From Areca catechu (taxonomy: Eukaryota > Streptophyta > Magnoliopsida > Arecales > Arecaceae): 64,000 nt of DNA. The stretch spans positions 130,763,854 to 130,827,853 of the forward strand of contig CM038052.1 of the NCBI GenBank assembly GCA_021397845.1. Direction: 5' to 3'. Made by a program: the position numbers and the translations under genes. The notes under the pieces were generated by a model. That model saw only the letters and a list, made by a program, of their open reading frames with translations. It searched no databases and had not been told where the DNA came from. Positions within the stretch are counted from its first letter, which is position 1. Every line of letters starts with the position of its first letter. Of the stretch, positions 22,321-34,039 are shown piece by piece.

Positions 22321-23013
22321 ACCAAGAAAAATAACAGGCTATAAAATCTTGATAGTGGTTGTTCAAGACACATGATAGGAGATGTGAAGAATTCACCTCT
22401 CTTGAGGCAATAAATTGAGGGAGTGTGACATTTGGAGATAATGGTAAAGAAAAAATCAATGGTACTAGTACAATTTACATCACCCCTTCTACTTGTATCA
22501 ATAATGTACTTTTAGTTAAGGTTTAAAGCATAATCTTTTAAGTATTAGTCAATTTTGTGATAAGGGTTTTCAAGTTGTTTTCGAATCATGTTTTTGCATG
22601 ATTGCTAGTCTTGATAAAAATGGAGTAAAATTCATTAGAAAAAGACATGGTAATTTATATCTAGTAGATTTGGATAATCTATCTTTGCCGAATGGAGAAT
22701 GACTAGTTGCAATAAATTCTACTATAAATGAGACTAGTTGGCTTTGGCATCGTAGACTAGGTCATGCTAGCATGTATTTACTTTCAAAACATTCTAAAAA
22801 TGATTTACTAAGATATTTGCCAAAACACAGTTTTGAAAAGGATAAAGTTTGTAAAGAATGCCAATTTGGAAAACCAGTAAAAACATCTTTTAAAACTAAA
22901 AATTTTGTTACAACTACTAGGCCATTAGAACTAGTTCATATGGATCTCTTTGGACTAACTAGAATATCTAGTCTAGGAGGTAAAAGATATGGATTAGTTA
23001 TTGTGGATGATTT
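22321..23013 (+). pseudogene. SIRE-1 protease and integrase N-terminus
   Basis: The protease active site LDSGCSRHMIGD is at about 22345-22380, with D-S-G intact. After further stops the integrase zinc finger begins: LWHRRLGHASMYLLSK, then DKVCKECQFGKPVKTSF (HHCC complete) in the frame 22772-23013. The core opens with LELVHMDLFGLTR (first catalytic Asp) and GGKRYGLVIVDDF. The sequence is cut at 23013, in the codon after VDDF, by Copia-2 and continues at 33165. Confidence 0.9.
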
Positions 23014-25350
23014 TGAAAGAAACTGTTGCAAGAGGTTTAACATAAACCTACACTAGGCATGCAAACAGGGCACGGGAGTACAGGGGATTTTAAAACATTT
23101 TTAAAAATTGCGCAGCGGAAAAACTGCTATGCCCAGAACCTAATCTATTAAAGTTGCATGTATTAAAAATAGGCATGTAACAAGGCATATAATAATTGTA
23201 AAATATATAAATAAATACATCTATTTATGCATGATTTAAAATAATTTTTCCATACCTTTATTCTGCATAGAATAACCCTGGAGTAAACCTGGAATAGGCT
23301 GGAATAGCAGGGATAAATCTATTCCTACAGTCTTCTTCCTTTGGATGCTGGTTTGCTCTGTTTTTGGCATTGAAAACAGCGACCAAATGGTGATGTCCGG
23401 AGCTCCTTTTCCTCCTGAATCGAAGCAGCGGTAAGGGAGAATGGTCTTCTTCGATCTCCAACAAAAATCTGCAAAGAAAATATGGCAAAAAAAACTGTAC
23501 CAAGTGACCCAAGTTGCTGCCTGAAATTTCTACTGCAAAACAAAACAGCAGCTTGTTCCTTGGCGTTAGGAGCAATAGCAGCAAATGAGGAACGTCTCTC
23601 TTGCTCATAGGAGTAGAAGGATACTCCCTCTAGAGGGGAGACATGCCTGGGGCTCTAGGAACCACCCTCATGCGCGGTGCTAGCCGCTGGAAGGAGTTTC
23701 GGTCACGGTAAGTAGCAGCAACACAGGTTTGCTGCAGAGGTTGAATGAGCACTACAATCAACAGGGAAAAAGGGCTTTATTTCTCTCCCTAATACACACC
23801 AAAACCCAGCCCTACTAGCACCCAGTGGAAGCAAGGATAAAGCTCTCAAATGGGAAGAATTTTTCAACCTCTTAATGGGAAAAGACAACGCCCAGAAATC
23901 CATTGGATTTTTCACTGTTCGCTGAAACAAAGGATTGCCGTTTATATAAAAAGCAAGGGAAGAGGGAGATGGAGAGGCAGGGAGATGAAGAGGCTCCGGT
24001 TAAATCCATTAACTAAGCCTTTAACCAGGAATTAAGAGGAGATTAAATGAATCGGGTGGAAGGAGAGGAGGAGGCATTGTTGTTTGGCATCCAGGCGCAT
24101 GGGGTTTCTTCTATCAAAGTACCATGTAAAATGGTCAAGCGGAGAGAAAACACCGGTTCAATTAAATCCGGTCCAAACCCATTTAAAACCATTTGGTTCA
24201 ATCCAATTGAACCGGTTCAAACCTTGGTTCAAGGGTAAAAATTGGTTCACAACCAATTGGAGGCCAAAACGAACTCCGAATCAGTTCAAAACTGATTCAA
24301 TAAAATCCTAGTTCAGTCCTGGTCAGCCCGGAACAATTTTCGGTTGACACAAACAAGGGAAAGATGGGGGAAAAGAGTGCTCAAAAAATATCGTGACCAT
24401 AAAACCGAGATGATTCCCAATCGTAATCGGTATCTGGATCAGAGAGTTATCCTCTGTGGCGTGTGACCTCATAGGTTCGAACCTAAATGGTAGCACTGGA
24501 ACAATTCTAGTACCAACACAGGAAACCATCTAGCAATGGGTCCCGGCGTCCGGATAGGTCGAAGATGCGGGAGCAAACTATCGAACCTCTGGCATATGGT
24601 TACCGTATAATTCATCCCTTTGACCTCTAATTCTCAGGATGACTGAGATTGGGCTGCCAACCCAGACAGAGTCAGTCCACTACGTGTCTCAACCTCGCAA
24701 GCCCAGTGACTCTTCACTTGGGCTACTCCGGTCGAGGATTTGCTAAATTGAGATACTGCGAGACATTCAATCCAAACTGTTTGGATAGGTCAATTCCATC
24801 TTGGTCCATCACTGCTCCATAAGTACTTGCCTGTACCCAGAAACCTTCCATCACCGGATTAGAAATCCGGGTAGTCCGGTACCAAAGCACAGGGAGTTGC
24901 TTGCAAGCTACTGTGATGAACTCAGGTCGGAGGGACACATATATCCATATCCAATCGTGAGTTTCCCTTTGGCAGAAAGGGGTTGCACGGAGTCACGTTC
25001 AATAAGATACCACATTTCCCACTTGTAGATCACATCAGTGTCACCACACTCATTTGGTCAAGAGGACAACCAAACGATGTGAACTACAATAACCTATACT
25101 TGATATATTGCCGTCCAGAACAATATATCCTTTGGTTGTGAACAGGGTTTAAGGACCACTCGATACATCATCTCTGTATCGAAGTCAGTGTAGTCCTAAG
25201 GACTTCATCACAAGGAAAGAGTTCATTTCAGGAAAATACAATATGTGATGAGCTGCTAAAATTTTATTTTATTAATTCATAAAAAGAATACAATACTGAG
25301 CTCAACCGCCTACAACCCAAGCGATTGGCTTTGTGAGACAATTCCTAACA
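23014..25350 (-). repeat. 3' LTR of Copia-2
   Basis: TGAAAGAAAC...CCTAACA, 2337 bp, aligned end to end with 30826-33159. By eye the two differ by occasional substitutions, mainly transitions, and single-base gaps. It holds no gene; apparent short ORFs occur in both LTR copies. Confidence 0.96.
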
Positions 25351-25361
25351 ACTCCCACTTG
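25351..25361 (-). promoter_or_regulatory. Polypurine tract of Copia-2
   Basis: CAAGTGGGAGT on the minus strand directly abuts the 3' LTR. The same tract abuts the Copia-4 LTR at 62117. Confidence 0.85.
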
Positions 25362-27166
25362 TACTAAAGCCAATCAGAAGAGTATCTAATACCCATTTCC
25401 CATTTACAATAGTTGAACTCTTTTATTATGAGGGCTTTAGTGAAGGGGTTAGCCAGATTTTCTTTTCCATCGATATTCAGAAGATTGATGTCACCTCGTT
25501 CCACGATTTCTCGTACGAGGTGGTAGTGCCACAGTATGTGCTTGGTGCGGTGATGAGCTTTAGGCTCCTTAGCTTAAGCAATGGCTCTAGTGCTGTCACA
25601 ATACACCGGAATAGGACCATCTAGAGAAAGTGCCACCCCAAGCTCTCCAAGGAACTTCCGCAACCACATAGCTTCCTTTACTGCATCTGATGCTGCAATG
25701 TATTATGCTTTGCATACCGAGTCTGCAATAGTTGCCTGCTTGGAACTTTTCCAGCAGATCACTCCTCCATTCAAGGTAAATACAAACCCTGACACACTCT
25801 TGCTATCATCTCTATCTGACTGGAAACTGAAGTCAGAGTACCCCACAAGTTTCAAGTCAGGTTCTCCATAAATTAGCCATTGATCTTTAGTATTTCTTAA
25901 ATACTTAAGGATGGACTTAACCACCTTCCAATGCGCCTCACCTAGGTTAGACTGGTATCTGCTCACTACTCCTAGTGAGTATGCCACGTCTGGTCTAGTA
26001 CAAGTCATAGCATACATGATAGAGCCTACTGCAGAAGTATAAGGTTCTCTACTCATACGCTCTCTTTCCTCAGGAGTTGTTGCACAATCCTTCTTGGAAA
26101 GAGTAATTCCAGAACCTATCGGGAGATAGCCTTTCTTGGAATTTTCCATGCTGAACCATTTCAGCACAGTGTCAATGTACATAGACTGGGACAGTCCCAA
26201 AAGCTTCTTAGATCTATCTCTATAGATCTTCTTACCTAGTATGTAAGAAGCTTCACCCAAGTCCTTCATGGAGAACTGAGATGATAACCAGACCTTTATT
26301 CCTTGTAATGCTGCGACATCATTCCCGATTAAGAGAATGTCATCAACATATAGTACTAGGAATACAATCACAGAACCTTTAACCCATTTATAGATGCACG
26401 GTTCTTCTCCGTTCCTAACGAAGCCATACGATTTGATACACCTATCAAACCGTAAGTTCCAACTTCGAGATGCTTGCTTGAGTCCATAAATGGACCTTTG
26501 CAACTTGCATACTTTTGATTCATCCGTGGATGTGAACCCTTCAGGCTGTATCATATACACCTCCTCTTCCAGCTTGCCATTTAGGAAAGCGATTTGGACA
26601 TCCATCTGCCAGATCTCGTAATCAAAATATGCTGCCAAAGCAAGCATGATCCGAATGGACTTGAGCATTGCCACAGGGGAGAATGTCTCATCATAATCGA
26701 TACCATATCGCTGACGATACCCCTTGGCAACCAGACGGGCTTTATAGGTCTCTACCTTCCCATCTACGCCCCTTTTCCTCTTGAAGATCCATTTACACCC
26801 GATGGGTTTTATACCTTCAGGCGGATCAACCAATGTCCAAACATTGTTGATTTCCATGGACTCCATTTCGGATCGCATGGCTCTAAGCCATGCCTCAGAG
26901 TCAGATCTCTGAAGTGCATCCATATAGGTGATCGGATCCTCATTGTTCTCATCGAGCTCAATGGGATCGCCGTCCTGGACCAAGAAATCATAGTATCCGT
27001 TCGGTTGACGCAGTATTCTACCGGATCTCCTAATAGGTTCTGGGAGTGATTCAATCACAGCCGGTTCTACGATGTCCTTAGAGTGTGCAGGTTCTTCTAT
27101 TGGCTGAACTTCATCAAGTTCAATCATAGAGGCTATAGTTCCTTCTCCAAGGAACTCCTTTTCCAA
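25362..27166 (-). pseudogene. Copia-2 reverse transcriptase and RNase H
   Basis: One open frame of 487 codons (27166-25703) spans the integrase-RT linker, RT and most of RNase H. Landmarks are WLRAMRSEMESMEINNVW, CKWIFKRKRGVDGKVETYKA, the substrate loop IWQMDVQIAFLNGKLEEEVY, the catalytic LYVDDILLIGND, SMYIDTVLKWFSMENSKKG and TRPDVAYSLGVVSRYQSN. A stop in the A-E-Y-I-A-A motif (25703) ends the frame. The RNase H tail reads on to about 25380, with TKHILWHYHLVREIVERGDI and ENLANPFTKAL. Upstream, the frame is shifted by one base relative to integrase at about 27165. Confidence 0.95.
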
Positions 27167-27660
27167 AAGATAGCTCTAAGAGCAACGAACACCTTTTGTT
27201 CATTCTCCAAGTAGAAGAAATACCCTTTGGTTTCCTTAGGATAACCAATGAATAAACACCGATTAGACCTAGGACCAAGTTTGTCTGAGTCTAAACGCTT
27301 TACGTAAGCCGGACAACCCCAGACCCGAAGGTGTGAGATTGAGGTTTTACCTCCAGTCCACATCTCATACGAAGTGGAGACAACAGACTTACTTGGAACA
27401 TCATTTAATAAGTAACAGGCTATCTGAAGCTCATATCCCCAAAAGGATGGCGGCAGAGTTGCAAAACCCATCATGGATCAAACCATGTCCAACAAGGTTC
27501 GATTCCTCCTTTCGGACACACCATTCAACTGTGGTGTTCCTGGAGGAGTCCACTGAGAGAGAATTCCATTCTCCTCAAGATATGTCAAAAATGCACCAGA
27601 TAAGTATTCGCCACCTCGATCAGATCGAAGGGTTTTAATACTTTTTCCAGTTTGCTTTTC
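27133..27660 (-). pseudogene. Copia-2 integrase, C-terminal part
   Basis: After the stop at 27660 the core continues in a second stretch with KSIKTLRSDRGGEYLSGAF (second catalytic Asp) and GTPQLNGVSERRNRTLLDMV (catalytic Glu), followed by a stop at about 27478. The frame 27474-27133 contains LPPSFWGYELQIACYLLNDV, LRVWGCPAYVKRL and CLFIGYPKETKGYFFY. The triad residues are all present, so only the stops kill it. Confidence 0.92.
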
Positions 27661-29327
27661 TACTTCATTACGGTACGTTTGAACATTTCAAACGACTCAG
27701 ACTTATGTCTCATTAGAAAGACATAACCGAACCTTGAAAAGTCGTCTGTAAAAGTAATGAAATATTTGTATCCTCCTCTGGCACTAACTGTCACCGGTCT
27801 ACATACATCAGTATGTATTAGACTTAGAAGTTCTGTAGCTCGTTCACCTTTTCCAGTAAAAGGTGACTTGGTCATTTTACCAAGTAAACCGGATTCACAA
27901 GTGGGCAGTGATTCAAAATCACTGACCTCGAGGAGTCTATCTCCTCGCATCTTGTTTAACCTATTTTGGTTAATATGACCTAGCCTATAGTGCCAAAGAT
28001 ACAAATCATTGACATTATCTAATTTTGGGCGTTTGCAAGAAGTGTACATTACACTAACAGGCCTTGATAGTACATATATGCCATTATTTAATCTAGCTTT
28101 CATTATAATAGAGTTATTCAAAATAACATTGCAAAAATCTCCTTTTATTGATAGTTCAAAACCATAATTGGCCAAAAGGCCTACAGAGATTATGCTCATA
28201 ATGAAACTAGGACAATAGTGACAGTCGACTAGTTCGACAGTACATGACTTAAAGACAAGATGCAAGACTCCGACCGCCAGTACTGGAACACGATTTCCAT
28301 TCCCGACGCTCAGAAACTGTTCTCCATCTTCAAATCTTCTGCTAACTTGAAGTTCCTGTAATGAATTACAAACATGAATTGGACTACCAGTATCCAATAC
28401 CCAGTTAACAGTATCAACAATTGAGTAATTACAAGATTTTATCATATAAATACCTTGTTCAGCAGACTTCTGCTTCCTCGGCCTGTTCGGATCAAGGGAA
28501 GCAATGTAAAGAGGATAGTTCCTCTTCCAGCGTCCCTTCATCTTACAGTAGAAGCACTCTGCAGAAGACTGATCAGCCTTATACTTTCTGGTCTGACTAG
28601 GGCCAGGAGCATTCTGCACCTTCTTTCCCTTCTTATTCATTTTCTTCCTCCCTTTCTTAAAGGGGCGACGACCTCTACTTCCTCTCACTAAATTCACCAC
28701 CCCCTTATTCAGTTGGTGGTCTTTCTCGAAAGTCTGCAGCAACCCCAAAAGATCATGGTAGTTTACTGCAGGCTTGTTCGTTCTGTAATGATCGAGAAAA
28801 TCAAGATAGGAGGAGGGAAGAGAATTCAGGATCACATCCTTGCCGAGCTGCTCGTGCAAGGGGCATCCGAGTTTGCCCAGCTTTTCAATCAACTCAATCA
28901 TGTATAATACATGATCAGTGACTGAACCATCATTCGGCATCTTGGAGTTGTAGATGGCACAAGACACTTTGTACCGTTCTACATCATCCGGGGTGCCGAA
29001 GGAGTCCTTCAACTTTTGAAGGATTTCATCAGGTTGGGCCTCCTCGAATTTGCGATTGAACTCGTCGTTCATAGCCGCTAACATAATGCATCGGATACTA
29101 GTCCAATCAGATACCCACTTCAGATAAGCGTCTCTGACCGCACTCCGTGTATTAGCGGGAGGGATTTCAGGTGCCGGATCTGTTATCACATAGAGGATCC
29201 GTTCATGCTCCAGAACTATTCTTAATCTTCGATAACAACTATCGAAGTTGTGATGCTTTAACTTCTCATTATCGAGAAGTGACCAGAGCGATAAATTGGA
29301 AGACATCTGAAAAGAAAAAAAGACCAA
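27660..29327 (-). pseudogene. Copia-2 gag, protease and integrase N-terminus in one frame
   Basis: One frame of 555 codons. Gag (residues about 10-270) shows CIMLAAMNDEFNRKFEEAQP and GKDVILNSLPSSYLDFL. The zinc knuckle CFYCKMKGRWKRNY has lost the His (Arg) and the last Cys (Tyr). Protease has WVLDTGSPIHVCNS with D-T-G intact. The integrase finger LWHYRLGHINQNR then TCESGLLGK has Gly for one Cys. The core starts LIHTDVCRPV and FTDDFSRFGYVFLM. The true gag start may be this ATG, since about 1.5 kb of leader precedes it. Confidence 0.94.
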
Positions 29328-30811
29328 ATTAGTGTATGAATTAATAATTTAACCAAAAGACTTGGACTTTAGTCTAAAGGTTTCTCCCACTAATTTTTTT
29401 AGATTGGTAGCCTCTAACTCCAATCCATGAAAATACTTTTTCAAGTGGGTACTGAAATCCAATAGGCCATGCATGAGCCCGACTTTGGCCAGCTAACCCA
29501 TATGAGCCTAAAGGTAGGTTCGTAAACCAATTGTTTCCCTAAACAATTTTCAGTATTTTATTTTGCCCCAGAGAACACCCCAATCGGCCTTGGGGCCTTC
29601 TATTGTAGGTCTCTGGTTAGGTCCAACCATTAAAATGACAAATCCAATGCTTCCAGCTAACTAAAGACCAAGCCCGACTTTGGCCGGCTCACCTGGTCCC
29701 GTTAATGATGTTGCACTGAACCATCATTAATCAGATAGAAATTCCAGTCGCCGGATGTACACCCGTTCTTTGGAACTGTCGATGCACACCAAGCTAGTGG
29801 ACACATTTCTAACCGACTTAATGGGAGGCTAAGACACTGTCAACTCCTTGACTTAGTCTTTTTAAGGACCTAATAATTTTAGAGGATTTTTTTAGTTGTG
29901 ACAGAAGAAAAGACAAGGACATGGATCATCCTCCCACTGAATCAATCAGATTCTAGGAGGGTTGATATAAATCAACAAATTGATCCATGGACACCTATAG
30001 ATCAGTCAGACCGATCAACCTGGGTGACATGGGTTAACTCGAGTCATTGAGCTTTTCCAATCAGTTCTGGTCGACTCAACTAGCCAGGTAGATGAGATCA
30101 TGGGTGAGTATCCACCATTAACCATCTTTCCTAGACACCAACCAAGTTGGCCAAGAAAGAGGTAGCCTCATACAACCATGATCACAATGCCAAACCTACC
30201 TCGACATCAGTCGGTTTACCAGACTCGATCAGACTAGCCTAAAGACTCGGGCGTCCACTAAGCCACTAATTGGATCCATTTTAGATGAACGGATCAACTA
30301 ATCTAACTATTAGATAGTTCTAAAGAAGAGCCTTAAACAACTTTTGTTTAATCTTCTTGTTATCCGGTTCAACTAAACTTAGGTCTAACCCATTTAAGAA
30401 CCCAACAAGTCATCTAACCCAATTAACCCAAAATGGCTTATGCAATGTTTTAGATTTCATAAACCTACCAATTTTTAATAAGCCAAACCTTAATTAAAAC
30501 TATTTTTAATTAAGTCTCTATGTAAAACAATTTTTACATACCAAATCATGCATCAAGATATTTTACAAATATTTTATATCCAATATAAAACAAGCCTAAA
30601 AACATGTATCAACAAATTAAAACAATTTTAATTTTAATATTCTTTAAGGATCCTTCTGAATAGGCCAACACAGACGATCCGCATCGTGTCAAAGACACAC
30701 GGTCATGGTGAAGGTCTCAACTAGGTTCCAAAAAGAAAATTAGATACATTATTAGATTAAACCAATTTTAATCTAAAACATGCATACAGGAATAGATTAC
30801 ACATGCAACCT
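29328..30811 (-). other. Copia-2 leader between PBS and gag
   Basis: About 1.48 kb without coding potential. Near the PBS it reads cttcaccatgaccgtgtgtc on the minus strand (about 30690-30715), reminiscent of the start of the shared leader block in Copia-1 and Chromovirus-1. No other recognised structure. Confidence 0.75.
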
Positions 30812-30824
30812 GGCTCTGATACCA
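30812..30824 (-). promoter_or_regulatory. Primer binding site of Copia-2
   Basis: TGGTATCAGAGCC on the minus strand, a perfect match to the initiator tRNA-Met complement, one base from the 5' LTR. Confidence 0.95.
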
Positions 30825-30825
30825 C

Positions 30826-33159
30826 TGAAAGAAACCGTTGCAAGAGATTTGACATAAACCTACACTAGGCATGCAAACAGGGCACGGGAGTACAGGGGAT
30901 TTTAAAACATTTTTAAAATTGCACAGCGGAAAAACTACTATGCCTAGAACCTAATCTATTCAAGTTGCATGTATTAAAAATAGGCATGTAACAAGGAATA
31001 TAATATTTGTAAAATATATAAATAATACATCTATTTGTGCATGATTTAAAATAATTTTTCCATACCTTTATTCTACCTAGAATAACCCTGGAATAAACCT
31101 GGAATAGGCTGGAATAGCAGGGATAAATCTATTCCTACAGTCTTCTTCCTTTGGATGCTGGTTTGCTCTGTTTTTTGCTTTGAAAATAGTGACCAAATGG
31201 CGATGTCCGGAGCTCCTTTTCCTCCCGAATCGAAGTAGCGGCAAGGGAGAATGGTCTTCTTCGATCTCCAACAAAAATCTGCAAAGAAAATATGGCAAAA
31301 AAAACTATACCAAGTGACCCAAGTTGCTGCATGAAATTTCTACTGCAAAACAAAATAGCAGCTTGTTCCTTGGCGTTAGGAGCAACAGCAGCAAATGAGG
31401 AACATCTCTCCTGCTCCTAGGAGTAGAAGGATACTCTCTCTAGAGGGGAGACACGCCCGGGGCTCTCGAAACCACCCTCACGCACGGTGCTAGCCGCTGG
31501 AAAGAGTTTCGGTCACGATAAGTAGCAGCAACATAGGTTTGCTGCAGAGGTTGAATGAGCACTACAATCAACAGGGAAAAAGGGCTTTATTTCTCTCCCT
31601 AATACACACCAAAACCCAGCCCGAATAGCACCCAGCGGAAGCAAGGATAAAGCTCTCAAACGGGAAGAATTTTTTACCCTCTCAATGGGAAAGACAACGC
31701 CCAGAAATCCCTTGGATTTTTCACTGTTCGCTGAAACAGAGGACTGTCGTTTCTATAAAGAGCAAGGGAATAGGGAGATGGAGAGGCAAGGAGATGAAGA
31801 GGCTCCAGTTAAATCCATTAACCGAGCCTTTAACCAGGAATTAAGAGGAGATTAAATGAATCGGGTGGAAGGATAGGAGGAGGCATTGTCGTTTGGCATC
31901 CTGGTGCATGGAGTTTCTTCTATCAAAGTACTATGTAAAATGGTCAAGTGGAGAGAAAACACTGGTTCAATTAAATCTGGTCCAAACCCATTTAAAACCA
32001 TTTGGTTCAATCCAATTGAACCGGTTCAAACTTTTGTTCAAGGGTAAAAATTGGTTCACAACCAATTGGAGGCCAAAACGAACTCCGAATCAGTTCAAAA
32101 CTGATTCAATAAAATCCTAGTTCAGTCCTGGTCAGCCCGGAACAATTTTTGGTTGACACAAACAAGGGAAAGATTGGGTAAAGAGTGCTCAAAAAATACT
32201 GTGACCATAAAATCGAGATGATACCGAATCGTAATCGGTATCTGGATCAGAGAGTTATCCTCTGTGGCGTGTGACCTCATAGGTTCGAACCTAAACGGTA
32301 GCACTGGAACAATTCCAGTACCAACATAGGAAACCATCTAGCAATAGGTCCCGGCGTCCGGATAGGTCGAAGATGCGGGAACAAACTATCGAACCTCTAG
32401 CATATGGTTACCGTATAATTCATCCCTTTGACCTCTAATATTCAGGACGACTGAGATTGGGCTGCCAACCCAGACAGAGTCAGTCCACTACGTGTCTCAA
32501 CCTCGCAAGCCCAGTGACTCTTCACTTGGGCTACCCCGGTCGAGGATTTGCTAAATTAAGATACTGCGAGACATTCAATCCCAACTGTTTGGATAGGTCA
32601 ATTCCATCTTGGTCCATCACTGCTCCACAAGTACTTGCCTGTACCTAGAAACCTTCCATCACTGGATTAAAAATCCGGGTAGTCCGACACCAAAGCACAG
32701 GGAGTTGCTTGCAAGCTACCATGATGAACTCAGGTCGGAGGGACATATATACCCATATCCAATCGTGAGTTTCCCTTTGGCAGAAAGGGGCTGCACGGAG
32801 TCATGTTCAATGAGATACCACATATCCCACTTGTAGATCACATCAGTGTCACCACACTCATTTGGTCAAGAGGACAACCAAACGATGTGAACTACAACAA
32901 CCTATACTTGATATATTGCCGTCCAGTACAATATATCCTTTGGTTGTGAACAGGGTTTAAGGACCACTCGATACATCCTCTCTGTATCGAAGTAAGTGTA
33001 GTCCTAAGGACTTCATCACAAGAAAAGAGTACATTTCAGGAAAATGCAATATGTGATGAGCTGCCAAAAATAATATTTTATTAATTCATAAAAAGAATAC
33101 AATACTGAGATCAACCGCCTACAACCCAGGCGATTGGCTTTGAAACACAATTTCCAATA
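30826..33159 (-). repeat. 5' LTR of Copia-2
   Basis: TGAAAGAAAC...CCAATA, 2334 bp, so its outer CA is now TA. It pairs with 23014-25350. The flanking GATTT at 33160 completes the target duplication. Confidence 0.96.
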
Positions 33160-33164
33160 GATTT

Positions 33165-34020
33165 TTCATGGTTTACATGGGTTTTATTTCTTGCTCACAC
33201 AAACGAATCATTTTTAGCATTCATTAAGTTTTACCAAAAAGTTTCAAATGAAAAAGGTACTTCAACAATTTGTATTCGTAGTGATCATGGTTCTAAATTT
33301 GAAAATCAGGATTTTAAAAATTTTTGCAATGAAAAAGGGATTGAACATAATTTTTCTTCACCTAGGACACCTCAACAGAATGGGATTGTAGAAAGGAAAA
33401 ATCATACTTTAGAAGAAATGGCATGCACTATGCTTTGTAAAAATAATTTGCCAAGGTATTTTTGGGCTGAAGCAATTAATACTGCTTGTTATATTTTAAA
33501 TCATATTTTAATTCATCCCATTTTAAAGAAAACTCCATATGAGCTTTACAAACAAAGACAATCGACTTTAAAATATTTTCATGTTTTTGGTTGTAAATAT
33601 TTTATCACGAATAATAGTAAAGATAATTTGGAAAAATTTGATGCCAAGTTAGATGAAGGTATCTTCTTATGATACTCTACATCAAACAGGGCATACAGAG
33701 TTTTTAATAAGAGAACCATAGTAGTAGAGGAGTCTGTACATGTAGTCTTTGAAGAGTCTGCTAACAAATCCTCTTGAAAAGAGGATACTTCTGATGCATG
33801 TGCAAGTGCTGAAAAGTTAAAGAAGTTAATATTGGAAGATCAAACTTCTTAATAAGGAGACAAAGATTAGAAAAAAATGAAAGAGAAGAAGTCATACAAT
33901 CCACACCAAAGCATCAAGATCTATCCAAGGAGTGGAGGTATACTCATGGACATCCTAATGAGTTAATCCTAGGTGATCCATCAAAAGGATAAGAACAAGA
34001 TCTTTAATGAGAAATGAATG
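33165..34020 (+). pseudogene. SIRE-1 integrase, remainder
   Basis: It resumes after Copia-2 with a WVLFLAHTNESFLAFIKFYQ-like stretch. The second catalytic Asp is in IRSDHGSKFEN (about 33275), and the Glu is in SPRTPQQNGIVERKNHTLEE (about 33360-33415). The frame 33418-33672 has CKNNLPRYFWAEAINTACYI and LKYFHVFGCKYFI. A stop at about 33670 and several more to 34020 disrupt the linker to RT. Confidence 0.9.
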
Positions 34021-34039
34021 TGATTATATTATTTTTTGT

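Larger units (their letters stand above)
23014..33159 (-). mobile_element. Copia-2: full-length Ty1/copia element nested in SIRE-1 integrase
   Basis: The element is 10,146 bp on the minus strand with two LTRs of 2337 and 2334 bp, a perfect 13-base PBS, a PPT and the full gag-pol domain order. It is flanked by the perfect target duplication GATTT at 23009-23013 and 33160-33164. The SIRE-1 integrase frame reads into it and out of it. It is the best preserved element in the window, yet stops at 27660 and 27478, a frameshift at about 27165 and a stop at 25703 disable it. Confidence 0.96.

Noticed and set aside
24470..24500. tRNA gene or pol III B box (aggttcgaacctaaa in Copia-2 LTR, also near 32280)
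   Set aside because: It resembles GGTTCGANTCC only partly, has no A box at the right distance and no cloverleaf, and it repeats because it is in both LTRs.
23258..24535. Small ORFs repeated at 31077-32340 that look like a conserved protein
   Set aside because: They are in the paired LTRs of Copia-2; their similarity comes from LTR duplication.
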